From Reyranella sp. (GTDB taxonomy: Bacteria; Pseudomonadota; Alphaproteobacteria; Reyranellales; Reyranellaceae): 10,101 bases of DNA. The position numbers and the translations under genes are program-made. Shown here in pieces: positions 1 through 7,019 of the stretch (positions within the stretch are counted from its first letter, which is position 1; every line of letters starts with the position of its first letter). Where the stretch lies: contig JADHLS010000117.1 in assembly GCA_016780605.1 (NCBI GenBank), positions 1 through 10,101 of the forward strand, given 5' to 3'. Under the pieces are notes generated by a model. That model worked only from the letters and a program-made list of their open reading frames with translations. It did not search any database and had not been told where the DNA came from.

Positions 1-1
1 C

Positions 2-445
2 ACGACCATCCTCGAGAAGTCGCTGGGTGCAGTTGCGAAGGGCGGCACGACCAACCTGGTCGATGTCTATGAATATGCCCAGCCGATCACCGCCAAGGGC
101 TTTGTTTACATGGATTCACCGGGTTACGATCCGGTCTCCGCCACCGGCCAGGTCGCTGGCGGCGCCAATGTGCTGTGCTTCACCACCGGCCGCGGCAGCG
201 TGTTCGGTTGTAAACCCACGCCGTCACTCAAGCTTGCAACGAATAGCTCCCTCTATCGCCGCATGACTGACGACATGGACATCAACTGCGGCACCATCGT
301 CGACGGCGAGGAGACGATTCAGGACAACGGAAAGCGGATTTTCGACCTGATCCTGCACACGGCGTCCGGTCACAAGACAAAATCCGAAATGCTGGGCATC
401 GGTGACGACGAATTCGAGCCATGGAAGATCGGCGCAACAATGTGA
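2..445 (+). CDS. UxaA/GarD-family sugar-acid dehydratase, C-terminal part (altronate or galactarate dehydratase)
   Basis: This is the 3' end of a gene that enters from the left edge; 147 codons before the TGA are visible. The family dehydrates aldonic or aldaric acids (altronate, galactarate) to 2-keto-3-deoxy sugar acids in the cytoplasm, using a divalent metal. Seen here are the family's characteristic C-terminal blocks: KGFVYMDSPGYDP, SATGQVAGGANVLCFTTGRG, FGCKPTPSLKLATN and DMDINCG, followed by a short variable tail ending in EPWKIGATM. They match the large UxaA domain, but substrate cannot be told from this fragment because the N-terminal (SAF-like) part lies outside the window. The reading frame is open from base 2, and the internal ATG at 110 is not a start. 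No clear terminator follows; the stop codon overlaps the first of two TGAACATT repeats that precede the cold-shock promoter. Confidence 0.9.
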   Translation, partial: TTILEKSLGAVAKGGTTNLVDVYEYAQPITAKGFVYMDSPGYDPVSATGQVAGGANVLCFTTGRGSVFGCKPTPSLKLATNSSLYRRMTDDMDINCGTIVDGEETIQDNGKRIFDLILHTASGHKTKSEMLGIGDDEFEPWKIGATM

Positions 446-475
446 ACATTCTGAACATTGTTTAGGCAACCAAAC

Positions 476-504
476 TTGACTTAAAGGCGTTAAGCACTCA
501 TATG
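476..504 (+). promoter_or_regulatory. Candidate sigma-70 promoter of the cold-shock gene
   Basis: TTGACT (476-481) and CATATG (499-504) are separated by exactly 17 bp. The -35 matches TTGACA at five of six positions; the -10 is weaker. Transcription would start near 511 and give an untranslated leader of about 165 nt before the ATG at 675. Long leaders of that order are known for cold-inducible csp genes. Just upstream lie two TGAACATT copies (443-450 and 452-459). The 446-674 gap contains no credible gene. Confidence 0.5.
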
Positions 505-674
505 CGGCCCTACGACTTACGAACTTGGCCTTGCCTTGGCGGCCCCCAGCCCACCGCGGCTTTGGATTCACCCCACGCGCTAATTCCCAAATTCCACGAG
601 TTGTCGCGGACCGTTGCAACAGGCGCACGGGCTGCGCGTGTACTTGACTAGACTACTGCCTAGGAGACTGAGTG

Positions 675-881
675 ATGGCTACTGGTACGGTGAAGTGGTT
701 CAACGCCACCAAGGGTTTCGGATTCATCCAGCCGAGCGACGGCGGCAAGGACGTGTTCGTGCATATCAGCGCGGTTGAGCGCTCGGGCCTGGGCGGCCTG
801 AACGAAGGCCAGAAGATCAGCTACGAGATCGCCACCGAGCGTGGCCGCTCGGCTGCCGTGAACCTCAAGTCGGCCGACTGA
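675..881 (+). CDS. Cold-shock protein (CspA family)
   Basis: The product is a 68-residue protein made of a single cold-shock domain, the usual family length. It is a five-stranded beta barrel that binds single-stranded RNA and DNA and acts as an RNA chaperone in the cytoplasm. The N-terminus MATGTVKWFNATKGFGFI is diagnostic. RNP1 is KGFGFI (13-18) and RNP2 is VFVHIS (27-32), including the aromatic residues that stack on nucleic acid. ATG 675 is preferred over GTG 672: AGGAGA at 662-667 then sits 7 nt from the start, and csp proteins normally begin MATGTVKWF. The gene is monocistronic, with its own candidate promoter and a hairpin 20 bp after the stop. The long leader suggests post-transcriptional temperature control, but alphaproteobacterial csp paralogues are not all cold-induced, so that remains inference. 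Confidence 0.96.
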   Translation: MATGTVKWFNATKGFGFIQPSDGGKDVFVHISAVERSGLGGLNEGQKISYEIATERGRSAAVNLKSAD

Positions 882-900
882 CCGACTGACGTTGCGGATC

Positions 901-929
901 GTCCCCCTCGCCGCTTCGCCGAGGGGGAC
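901..929 (+). terminator. Hairpin terminator after the cold-shock gene
   Basis: GTCCCCCTCG (901-910) and CGAGGGGGAC (920-929) form a perfect 10-bp GC-rich stem with a 9-nt loop that can itself pair further (GC TTC GC). The hairpin begins 20 nt after the stop at 881. The following ATCTCAATC is only weakly T-rich, as is common in high-GC genomes. The rest of the gap to 1154 holds only small palindromes, such as ACAAGGCCTTGT at 1054-1065. Confidence 0.7.
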
Positions 930-1154
930 ATCTCAATCAGAGCGATACCGAGGGCAGATCGGATACCGATCGCAATCGCGGCGCTCGACGAAACCGACGG
1001 CATGGTCGGAACAGCTCCCCTTGTGTTCGATGATCGGTTCGACGATCTGATGGACAAGGCCTTGTAGTCTTGGTCTTTGCTTGCAGCAAAGAAGCGCCAG
1101 ATCGCGGCTTGCCGCGACGAAAGAGTGGGCGCTCCCGGCAATGAGGGGAAGCAC

Positions 1155-2540
1155 ATGCCGCCTGACCTGCACTACCTTTCGCTTGATGAGGTCGCGCGCC
1201 GCCTGAAGGAGCGCAAGCTCACGTCAGTCGAGGCCAGCCAAGCGCTGTTCGATCGCATCGACACTGTCGATCTCAAGCTCAAGAGCTATGCACTGGTGAC
1301 GCGCGAGCGGGCACTGGCCGATGCGGCACAGCGGGATGCCGAGACTGCGGCCGGCCAGTCGGGCGGACCGCTGCATGGCGTGCCGATTGCGGTCAAGGAT
1401 CTCTGCGACACGGCCGGTGTGCCGACGGCCGCCGGCATGGCGATCCGCCGCGATCATGTTCCGACCAGGGATGCGACTGTCGTGGCGCGGCTCAGGCAGG
1501 CCGGCGCGGTGATCCTGGGCAAGCTGCAGATGACCGAGGGTGCCTATGGCGTTCATCACCCGACGGTGGCGCCGCCGGTCAATCCCTGGAATGCCGCCTA
1601 CTGGCCGGGCGTGTCGTCGTCCGGCTCAGGGGTCGCCACGGCCGCCGGCCTCTGTTTCGCCTCTCTGGGTTCCGACACCGGCGGCTCGATCCGCTTTCCC
1701 TCGACCATGAACGGCCTCACCGGGCTGAAGCCCACCTGGGGCCGGGTGAGCCGGGCCGGCGTCTTTCCGCTGGCGCAGTCGCTCGACCATGTCGGCCCGA
1801 TGTGCCGCAGCGCTCTCGATGCGGCGATCGTGCTGGGCGTCATCGCCGGGGCCGATCCGGCCGATCCGACGGCGGCACCCGAACCCGTGCCCGACTATGC
1901 TGCCGAGATCGGCACCGGCGTGAAAGGCAAGCGGCTTGGCGTCCCCCGCAACCTGATCGGCATGGATGTCGACGCTCAGCGTGCCTTCGACGGTGCCGTG
2001 ACGGTCCTGCAGCGCGCCGGCGCGCAGCCTGTCGAGGTGAGGCTACCCGATCTCGACGAGGCGGCGCAGCGATGGCTGACGCTCTGTGGCGTGGAAGCGG
2101 CTCTGGCCCACGAGGCGACCTTCCCCTCGCGGCGCGGCGACTACGGCGTCGAGTTCGCCGGGCTTCTCGATCACGGCCGCAGCGTTTCGGGCCTCGAACT
2201 GGCCCGGCTGGAACTCTTGCGCGCCCGGGTAAAGGGCGAGCTCGACCAGCTGATGGCGTCGATCGACCTGCTCCTGTTGCCGGTCATGGGCGCGGCGGCG
2301 CCTTCGCTGGCGACCATCAGGACACGCGCGCCCGACAGCATTGCCGCCCGCCTGCGCTACACCGCGCCGCTCGACATGAGCGGCCATCCGACGCTCACCC
2401 TGCCCGGCGGCATGACGGCCGACGGCGTGCCGGTCGGCTTCCAGATCGTCGGGCGAGCTTTCGACGAGGCTGGGATATTGGCAGCCGGCCACGCCTTCCA
2501 GCAGTCGACCGACTGGCATCTGCGGCGCCCGCCGCTTTAG
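1155..2540 (+). CDS. Amidase-signature family hydrolase
   Basis: This 461-residue protein belongs to the amidase signature superfamily (GatA, fatty-acid amide hydrolase, malonamidase E2), cytoplasmic enzymes that hydrolyse carboxamides with a Ser-cisSer-Lys triad. The triad is visible: Lys81 in GVPIAVK, Ser154 (cis-Ser) in GVSSSGSG and nucleophile Ser178 in GSDTGGSIRFPS. The 24-residue gap from 154 to 178 equals that in FAAH and malonamidase. The glycine-rich motif reads GVSSSGSG instead of the usual GGSSGGS, a mild deviation. ATG 1155 is chosen because GAGGGGA (1143-1149) lies 5 nt upstream and the protein then starts just before its conserved helix; the frame stays open upstream to a non-ATG codon at 1077, but that stretch looks non-coding. 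No GatB or GatC is nearby, so a stand-alone amidase is more likely than a tRNA amidotransferase subunit. The substrate is unknown. Confidence 0.93.
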   Translation: MPPDLHYLSLDEVARRLKERKLTSVEASQALFDRIDTVDLKLKSYALVTRERALADAAQRDAETAAGQSGGPLHGVPIAVKDLCDTAGVPTAAGMAIRRDHVPTRDATVVARLRQAGAVILGKLQMTEGAYGVHHPTVAPPVNPWNAAYWPGVSSSGSGVATAAGLCFASLGSDTGGSIRFPSTMNGLTGLKPTWGRVSRAGVFPLAQSLDHVGPMCRSALDAAIVLGVIAGADPADPTAAPEPVPDYAAEIGTGVKGKRLGVPRNLIGMDVDAQRAFDGAVTVLQRAGAQPVEVRLPDLDEAAQRWLTLCGVEAALAHEATFPSRRGDYGVEFAGLLDHGRSVSGLELARLELLRARVKGELDQLMASIDLLLLPVMGAAAPSLATIRTRAPDSIAARLRYTAPLDMSGHPTLTLPGGMTADGVPVGFQIVGRAFDEAGILAAGHAFQQSTDWHLRRPPL

Positions 2541-2541
2541 C

Positions 2542-2937
2542 CTACTTCGCCCGATACTGGTCGAAGCCGCGCGACAGGTTCTGACGGCCTTCGGGGGCGT
2601 CGAAGTAGACCAGGCTCCATTCCACGAAGATCCGGCCGCCGCGGGCGAAGCCGGTCCATGAGGTGATCTGGTTGCAGTTCACCTGGTCGTTCTTCCATTG
2701 CACCGTGTAGGCGATGCGCTCGCCGTCGAGCCAGCCGGTCAGCGGAAAGGCGATGTTGCGGCACTGGAAGTTGAGCGCGCTGCTGGAATAGGTGCCGGCA
2801 AGCCGGCCGTCGGGCCCGACCGACTCGATCACCAGCTCCGAGCCGTGGTCGTTGATCCAGTGCGTCTGCGGTGCCGGCGATTGGGCGTGGCTGGCCGTCG
2901 CCATGGCGATCAGCGCCATGGCGACCAGCGAGCGCAT
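2542..2937 (-). CDS. Secreted avidin-family protein (rhizavidin-like, probably dimeric)
   Basis: The 131-residue product has a signal peptide (MRSLVAMALIAMATASHA, cleavage before Gln19) and a mature part of about 113 residues that reads as an avidin barrel. By hand alignment to streptavidin: N23, S27 and Y43 are N29, S33 and Y50; S45 and N49 are S52 and N56; W79, T90, W92, W108 and D128 are W81, T92, W94, W107 and D126. Ser88 is replaced by Gln90. The Trp120 position is not Trp, as in dimeric avidins. Cys59 and Cys88 sit where rhizavidin has its disulfide (CxN...PLTG and NCN...WTG). Biotin binding in the periplasm or outside is therefore likely but untested. ATG 2937 is used; a TTG at 2943 fits the GAGGG ribosome site better and adds two residues. 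The gene follows tctA almost directly, so it is probably cotranscribed and perhaps translationally coupled. It ends 1 bp from the amidase stop. Confidence 0.88.
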   Translation of the reverse strand: MRSLVAMALIAMATASHAQSPAPQTHWINDHGSELVIESVGPDGRLAGTYSSSALNFQCRNIAFPLTGWLDGERIAYTVQWKNDQVNCNQITSWTGFARGGRIFVEWSLVYFDAPEGRQNLSRGFDQYRAK

Positions 2938-2944
2938 GGGCAAC

Positions 2945-4450
2945 TCAGCCCTCTTCCTGGAACGCTTCCTCCCGCGCCTTCTTGATGCTGGGGAGCGCCA
3001 TCAGGATCAGCAGGATCGCCGTGGTGATCAGCAGGCCGAGGCTGATGGGCCGCTCCAGGAACACCATCGGATCGCCGCGCGAGAGCAGCATGGCGCGCCG
3101 GAAGTACTCCTCCATCTGCGGCCCCAGCACCAGGCCGAGCAGGAAGGGCGCGCCCTCGCACCCCAGCCGCACGAAGATGTAGCCCAGCACGCCGAACATC
3201 GCGACCTGCGCCACGTGGAACGTGCTGTTCTGCAGGCTGTAGGCGCCGATGCAGCAGAACAGCAGGATCGCCGGGGCCAGGAAGCGGTAAGGCACCGTCA
3301 GCAGCTTCACCCACATGCCGATCATCGGCAGGTTGATGATGACCAGCATCAGGTTGCCGATCCACATCGAGGCGATCATGCCCCAGAACAGGTCCGGCTT
3401 CTTGGTCATGACCTCGGGGCCGGGCTGGATGCCCTGGATGATCATCGCGCCGACCATCAGCGCCATCACCGCATTGGACGGGATGCCGAGTGTCAGCATG
3501 GGGATGAACGAGGTCTGCGCCGCGGCGTTGTTGGCCGCCTCCGGCGAGGCCACGCCCTCGACGGCGCCCTTGCCGAACTCCTCGGGATGCCTGGAGAGCT
3601 TCTTCTCCAGGGTGTAGGCCGAGAAGGCGCCGAGCGTCGGGCCACCGCCGGGCAGCACGCCGAGCAGCGAACCGAGCGCGGTGCCGCGCACCACCGCGGG
3701 CCAGGCGCGACGGATCTCCTCTCGGGTCGGCCATAGCGAGCCGACCTTGATGGCGCCTCCTCGTCGTTCGAGATGTTTCTCGAGATTCACCACGATTTCG
3801 GCGATGCCGAACAGACCCATGGCGATCGGCGCGAAGTCGATGCCGTCCGAGAGCTCGGGAACGTCGAAGGTGAAGCGCTGGGCGCCGGTGTTGACGTCGG
3901 TGCCGACCAGGCCGAACAGCAGGCCGAGGAACACCATCGCGATGGCCTTGATGACCGACCCGCTCGCCAGCACGACGGCGGCGACCAGGCCGAGCGCCAT
4001 CAGCGAGCAGTAGTCGGCCGGGCCGAACTTCTGCGCCATGCGCGTCAGCGGCTCGGCGAAGATCACGATGATGATGGTGCCGATCGTCCCGGCGAAGAAC
4101 GAACCCAGGGCCGAGATCGAGAGCGCCGCCCCGGCACGCCCCTTGCGCGCCATCTGGTAGCCGTCGAGACAGGTCACCACCGAGGAAGCTTCACCCGGCA
4201 GGTTGACCAAGATCGAGGTGGTCGAGCCGCCGTACTGCGCGCCGTAATAGATGCCGGCCAGCATGATCAGCGAAGCGGTCGGCGGCAGGTGGAAGGTGAT
4301 CGGCAGCAGCATGGCGATCGTCGCCACCGGGCCGATGCCCGGCAGCACCCCGATCAGCGTGCCGACCATGCAGCCGAGAAGGGCGTAGAGCAGGTTTTGG
4401 AAGGAGACGGCGACGGAAAGGCCAAGAGCCAGATTGTGCAGCAGATCCAT
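2945..4450 (-). CDS. TctA-family large permease of a tripartite tricarboxylate transporter
   Basis: This 501-residue polytopic inner-membrane protein has the normal TctA length. TctA is the large channel subunit of TTT transporters, which take up carboxylates such as citrate with the small permease TctB and a periplasmic binding protein, TctC. About 10-12 hydrophobic segments are visible. The hallmark glycine/proline motif appears twice, as GTLIGVLPGIGP (30-41) and GSLLGVLPGGGP (260-271), reflecting the internal duplication of the family; the conserved block ASPEAANNAAAQTSFIPMLTLGIPSNA follows at about 301-327. ATG 4450 has AGGG 7 nt upstream. Neither tctB nor tctC is next to it: downstream is the avidin gene and upstream a divergent GST. 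It may use binding proteins encoded elsewhere, which is common where TctC genes are highly amplified. The substrate cannot be inferred. The short hydrophilic C-terminus (KKAREEAFQEEG) encodes the ribosome site of the avidin gene. Confidence 0.94.
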   Translation of the reverse strand: MDLLHNLALGLSVAVSFQNLLYALLGCMVGTLIGVLPGIGPVATIAMLLPITFHLPPTASLIMLAGIYYGAQYGGSTTSILVNLPGEASSVVTCLDGYQMARKGRAGAALSISALGSFFAGTIGTIIIVIFAEPLTRMAQKFGPADYCSLMALGLVAAVVLASGSVIKAIAMVFLGLLFGLVGTDVNTGAQRFTFDVPELSDGIDFAPIAMGLFGIAEIVVNLEKHLERRGGAIKVGSLWPTREEIRRAWPAVVRGTALGSLLGVLPGGGPTLGAFSAYTLEKKLSRHPEEFGKGAVEGVASPEAANNAAAQTSFIPMLTLGIPSNAVMALMVGAMIIQGIQPGPEVMTKKPDLFWGMIASMWIGNLMLVIINLPMIGMWVKLLTVPYRFLAPAILLFCCIGAYSLQNSTFHVAQVAMFGVLGYIFVRLGCEGAPFLLGLVLGPQMEEYFRRAMLLSRGDPMVFLERPISLGLLITTAILLILMALPSIKKAREEAFQEEG

Positions 4451-4556
4451 TCAATTACCCTGCCCGATAGGGGTCCCCAATGCCAAGGGAATAGACACTA
4501 TCGGCCCTCGCAATGCGACCCCAAAAGATCAGTCCCGACCGCATCGGATGCATTGT

Positions 4557-4593
4557 CCTGGACCTGCTTCGCCAAGCGGTCCGGGGTGTTTTT
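4557..4593 (+). terminator. Terminator-like hairpin in the tctA/GST divergent region
   Basis: Reading the plus strand, CCTGGACC (4557-4564) plus GCTT (4566-4569) pair with AAGC (4574-4577) plus GGTCCGGG (4578-4585). This gives a 12-bp stem with one bulged T, one G-T wobble and a CGCC loop. TTTTT follows at 4589-4593 after GTG. The T-tract is only on the plus-strand side, so any termination would act on rightward transcripts. No plus-strand gene lies before it, so it could attenuate the GST leader, end a short RNA, or be chance. The rest of the 4451-4704 gap shows no gene and no promoter I would defend. Confidence 0.45.
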
Positions 4594-4704
4594 GCAGGGG
4601 GTTGCGGCCACTCGTTGAGGTGCTGTGTCTAATCGGTACCTGCTGACATCATCCGGTCGCGAGCCTGGATAGGTTGCCTCCTCGTTCTGCGAGACGGGCA
4701 TGGC

Positions 4705-5373
4705 ATGGTCTACAAGCTCTATTGCACGGGTGCGTCGGGAAACTCCTACAAAGTCGCGCTGTACCTCAACTGCGCCGGCCTCGACTGGGAGCCGGTCGGA
4801 GTTGATTTCGCGGGCGGCCAGATGCGCGATCCGAGCTGGCGGGCTTCGACCAACGAGATGGGCGAAGTGCCGGTGCTCGAGGTCGATGACCGCAATCTGT
4901 CGCAGTCCGGCGCCATCCTGACCTGGCTCGCCGAGACCACCGGCCATTTCGCGCCGGCCGACGATCAGCGCTTCGAGGCGCTGCGCTGGATCCTGTTCGA
5001 CAATCACAAGTTCACCGGCAGCTACGCGCCGCACCGTTTCCTCAACGTCTGCACCGCCGAGCCCGGTCATCCATCGTTGATGGCCTATCTCGCCGACCGC
5101 GTGGACAACGCCTTCGGCATCGTCGACCGGCACCTCGCGCTGCAGCCGTTCATGCTGGGCGAGAGGCCGACGATCGTCGATTTCTCGCTCGCCGGTTACG
5201 TCTTCTATCCGGCTGCGGAAACCGGTTTCGATATCGCGACCAGGTTTCCAGCCATCGATGCCTGGCGCGGTCGACTTGCCGGCCTGCCGGGCTGGCGGCC
5301 GCCCTACGAGCTGATGAATGTCGGCAGCTCCCTCATGCTGCGTGCACCGGTCGTAGTTCCAGACGCCGCGTGA
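4705..5373 (+). CDS. Glutathione S-transferase family protein
   Basis: This 222-residue cytosolic GST-fold protein has the standard family length. GSTs conjugate or reduce electrophiles with glutathione; related bacterial forms act in detoxification or aromatic catabolism. The N-terminal thioredoxin-like domain (about 1-80) shows KLYCTGASGNSYKVALYL, the cis-proline loop GEVPVLEVDD (Pro56) and the glutathione gamma-glutamyl-binding QSG (Gln67-Ser68). Ser11 and Ser14 lie where the catalytic Ser/Tyr/Cys of the first loop is expected. The helical C-terminal domain contains the folding motif PTIVDFSLAGYVF (155-167), the N-capping box S/T-x-x-D being Thr156-Asp159. ATG 4705 keeps the beta-alpha-beta start intact, with GAGACGGG 6 nt upstream; the nearby ATG at 4700 is out of frame. 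It is divergent from tctA. Its last 41 bases overlap the end of the opposing ABC-F gene. Subfamily and substrate are unknown. Confidence 0.93.
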   Translation: MVYKLYCTGASGNSYKVALYLNCAGLDWEPVGVDFAGGQMRDPSWRASTNEMGEVPVLEVDDRNLSQSGAILTWLAETTGHFAPADDQRFEALRWILFDNHKFTGSYAPHRFLNVCTAEPGHPSLMAYLADRVDNAFGIVDRHLALQPFMLGERPTIVDFSLAGYVFYPAAETGFDIATRFPAIDAWRGRLAGLPGWRPPYELMNVGSSLMLRAPVVVPDAA

Positions 5374-6922
5374 TCCCGATGGCCGCGAGGAACGCCTCAT
5401 CGTGGCTGACCACGAGCAGGGCTCCATCGTAGGCACGAAGGCCCGCCTCGACCGCCGCAATCGAGTCGAGATCGAGATTATTGGTGGGCTCGTCGAGGAT
5501 CAGCAGCTGGGGCGGATGCACGCCCAGAACACAGGCAAGAGCCGCGCGCAGCAGCTGTCCGCCGCTCAGGCTTCCGACGGTCTGCAGGGCGGCGTCGGCA
5601 CGGAACATGAAGCGCGCAAGGCTCGCCCGGCAGGCGGTCTCATCGGCCTCGGGGTTCAGCCGCCGGAAGTTGTCGCGGATCGTCGACGCCGCATCGAGCA
5701 GGGCGACTTCCTGGTCGAGCGCGGCAATGTCGGCCGCAAGCCGCACCGTTCCTGCCCAGGGCGCCAGGTTGCCCGCGATGAGCGCCAGCAGAGTGGTCTT
5801 GCCTGACCCATTGGGCCCGGTGACGGCGATGCGTTCGGGACCGGTGGCGGTGAAGGAGAGATCACGCAGCACGGGGCGTCCTGGAGCGTATCCCGCGTTC
5901 ACGCCGTCCACGCGCAACACCGTCCGGCTTGCTGGGAGTCCCGTCGGCGGCACGGTCACCGTCAGCGGCTGCAGGATCTCGATCTTCCGGCGGGCCACGG
6001 CCGCGTCCTCGAGCGCCTGGTCGTTTCGGCGTTCGGCCAGGCGGGCGTTGGCGCCGCCGGTGTTTTCGGCGCTGCTGCGCAGCTTGTTGAGCTGGATGCG
6101 CGGGATGTCGCCCTTGGCGCGCTTGCGCCGGCCTGCGCTGTCGCGGCGCGCCTGCCGCTCCGCGGTCGCCTGGGCGCGCTCGGCGACTTCGGCCACGCGC
6201 TTCTCGGCGTCGGCCAGGTCGTGCCGGGCCGCCGCAAGCTCCAGAGCCTTGCACTCGCGGTAGTGGCTGAAATTGCCGCCGTAGCGCGTCGCCCCGAGCG
6301 AGGTGAGCTCGACGATGGCGTCAAGGGTCTCCAGGAGCTCGCGGTCGTGACTCACCACGATCGCGCCGCTGCGCCAACCGGCCAGCAGATCGATGACGGC
6401 ACGACGGCCATTGCAGTCGAGATTGTTGGTGGGCTCGTCCAGCAGGATGAAGTCGGGTTCGGCGAAGACGAGGGCGGCGAGGCCGAGCCGCGTGCGTTGG
6501 CCACCGGAAAGCGTGCCGAGCCTGGTCCCAGGTGACACGTCGAGCCCGAGCCGGCCAAGCGCCTCGGCGAGCCTCGCTTCCAACGTCCAGTCCGCGTGGG
6601 CGAGCGCCTCGGCGTCGGCATCGCCGCGCGCGGCGCGCGCCAGCAGGTCAAGCGCGTCGGCGATGCCGAACAGATCGACCACAGTCTCCGTTGGGTCAAC
6701 CTGGACGGCCTGGCGCAGGACGCCCAACGTACCGGCAAGCGATATCGAACCGGCCTGCGGTTGCAGCTCGGCGGCAATCAGTCGAAGCAGCGTGCTTTTG
6801 CCCACGCCGTTGCGACCGACCAGGCCGGTGCGCTCGCTGCCGAAGCTCAGATCGAGATTGGAAAGGACAGGTCGGCCGTCAGGCGTCGACCAGGCGAGAT
6901 TGGATACGGTGATGGATGGCAT
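5333..6922 (-). CDS. ABC-F family ATPase (two ABC domains, no membrane domain)
   Basis: This 529-residue soluble protein has two ATP-binding cassettes, as in Uup/YheS/EttA-type ABC-F proteins. Those act on the ribosome in translation rescue, assembly or antibiotic protection rather than transport. Domain 1 has Walker A GRNGVGKST (36-44), signature LSGGQ (138-142), Walker B DEPTNNLD (162-169) and SHD (191-193). A charged, helical linker at about 215-320 contains RRDSAGRRKRAKGD. Domain 2 has GPNGSGKTT (369-377), LSGGQ (452-456), DEPTNNLD (477-484) and SHD (506-508). All catalytic motifs are intact in both halves. ATG 6922 gives MPSITVSNLAW, a typical ABC-F start; the frame continues upstream to 7213, but that extension is antisense to the LLM gene. 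GGGGA lies 11 nt upstream. The exact subfamily, and any resistance role, cannot be assigned from motifs alone. Confidence 0.93.
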   Translation of the reverse strand: MPSITVSNLAWSTPDGRPVLSNLDLSFGSERTGLVGRNGVGKSTLLRLIAAELQPQAGSISLAGTLGVLRQAVQVDPTETVVDLFGIADALDLLARAARGDADAEALAHADWTLEARLAEALGRLGLDVSPGTRLGTLSGGQRTRLGLAALVFAEPDFILLDEPTNNLDCNGRRAVIDLLAGWRSGAIVVSHDRELLETLDAIVELTSLGATRYGGNFSHYRECKALELAAARHDLADAEKRVAEVAERAQATAERQARRDSAGRRKRAKGDIPRIQLNKLRSSAENTGGANARLAERRNDQALEDAAVARRKIEILQPLTVTVPPTGLPASRTVLRVDGVNAGYAPGRPVLRDLSFTATGPERIAVTGPNGSGKTTLLALIAGNLAPWAGTVRLAADIAALDQEVALLDAASTIRDNFRRLNPEADETACRASLARFMFRADAALQTVGSLSGGQLLRAALACVLGVHPPQLLILDEPTNNLDLDSIAAVEAGLRAYDGALLVVSHDEAFLAAIGITRRLELRPVHAA

Positions 6923-6990
6923 GAAGACGGATTTCCCCGAGAGCAAGAGGTCGATTTGCTGTCGGACAGAAATCCATCGTGCACATCCTG

Positions 6991-7019
6991 TTGGCTTCGA
7001 ACGGTCGCGAACGTAGGCT
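6991..7019 (+). promoter_or_regulatory. Candidate promoter of the LLM oxidoreductase gene
   Basis: TTGGCT (6991-6996) and TAGGCT (7014-7019) are 17 bp apart. The -10 keeps the key T-A-----T positions. Transcription would start about 35 nt before the ATG at 7061. Both boxes are degenerate, so this is tentative. Confidence 0.35.

Noticed and set aside
224..628. Minus-strand 134-codon frame across the dehydratase end and csp leader
   Set aside because: Half of it is antisense to the dehydratase; the rest lies in the csp promoter and leader, with no domain and no start context.
644..672. TTGACT at 644-649 as a second csp promoter
   Set aside because: A -10 at normal spacing would fall at about 667-672, right at the start codon, and no suitable hexamer is there.
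933..1172. 79-codon minus-strand frame with two adjacent cysteines before the amidase
   Set aside because: It overlaps the amidase start on the other strand, has no ribosome site and resembles no family.
2792..3736. Long plus-strand open frame (314 codons) opposite tctA
   Set aside because: It is antisense to a well-recognised TctA; the translation is rich in R, H, Q and E with no domain, the usual shadow of a GC-rich gene.
4600..4704. Possible small RNA or tRNA gene before the GST
   Set aside because: No cloverleaf, CCA end or TTCGA-type loop could be found, and there is no convincing promoter.
4498..5460. Minus-strand open frame of 320 codons opposite the GST
   Set aside because: The GST on the other strand has recognisable domains and a reasonable start; this frame has none.
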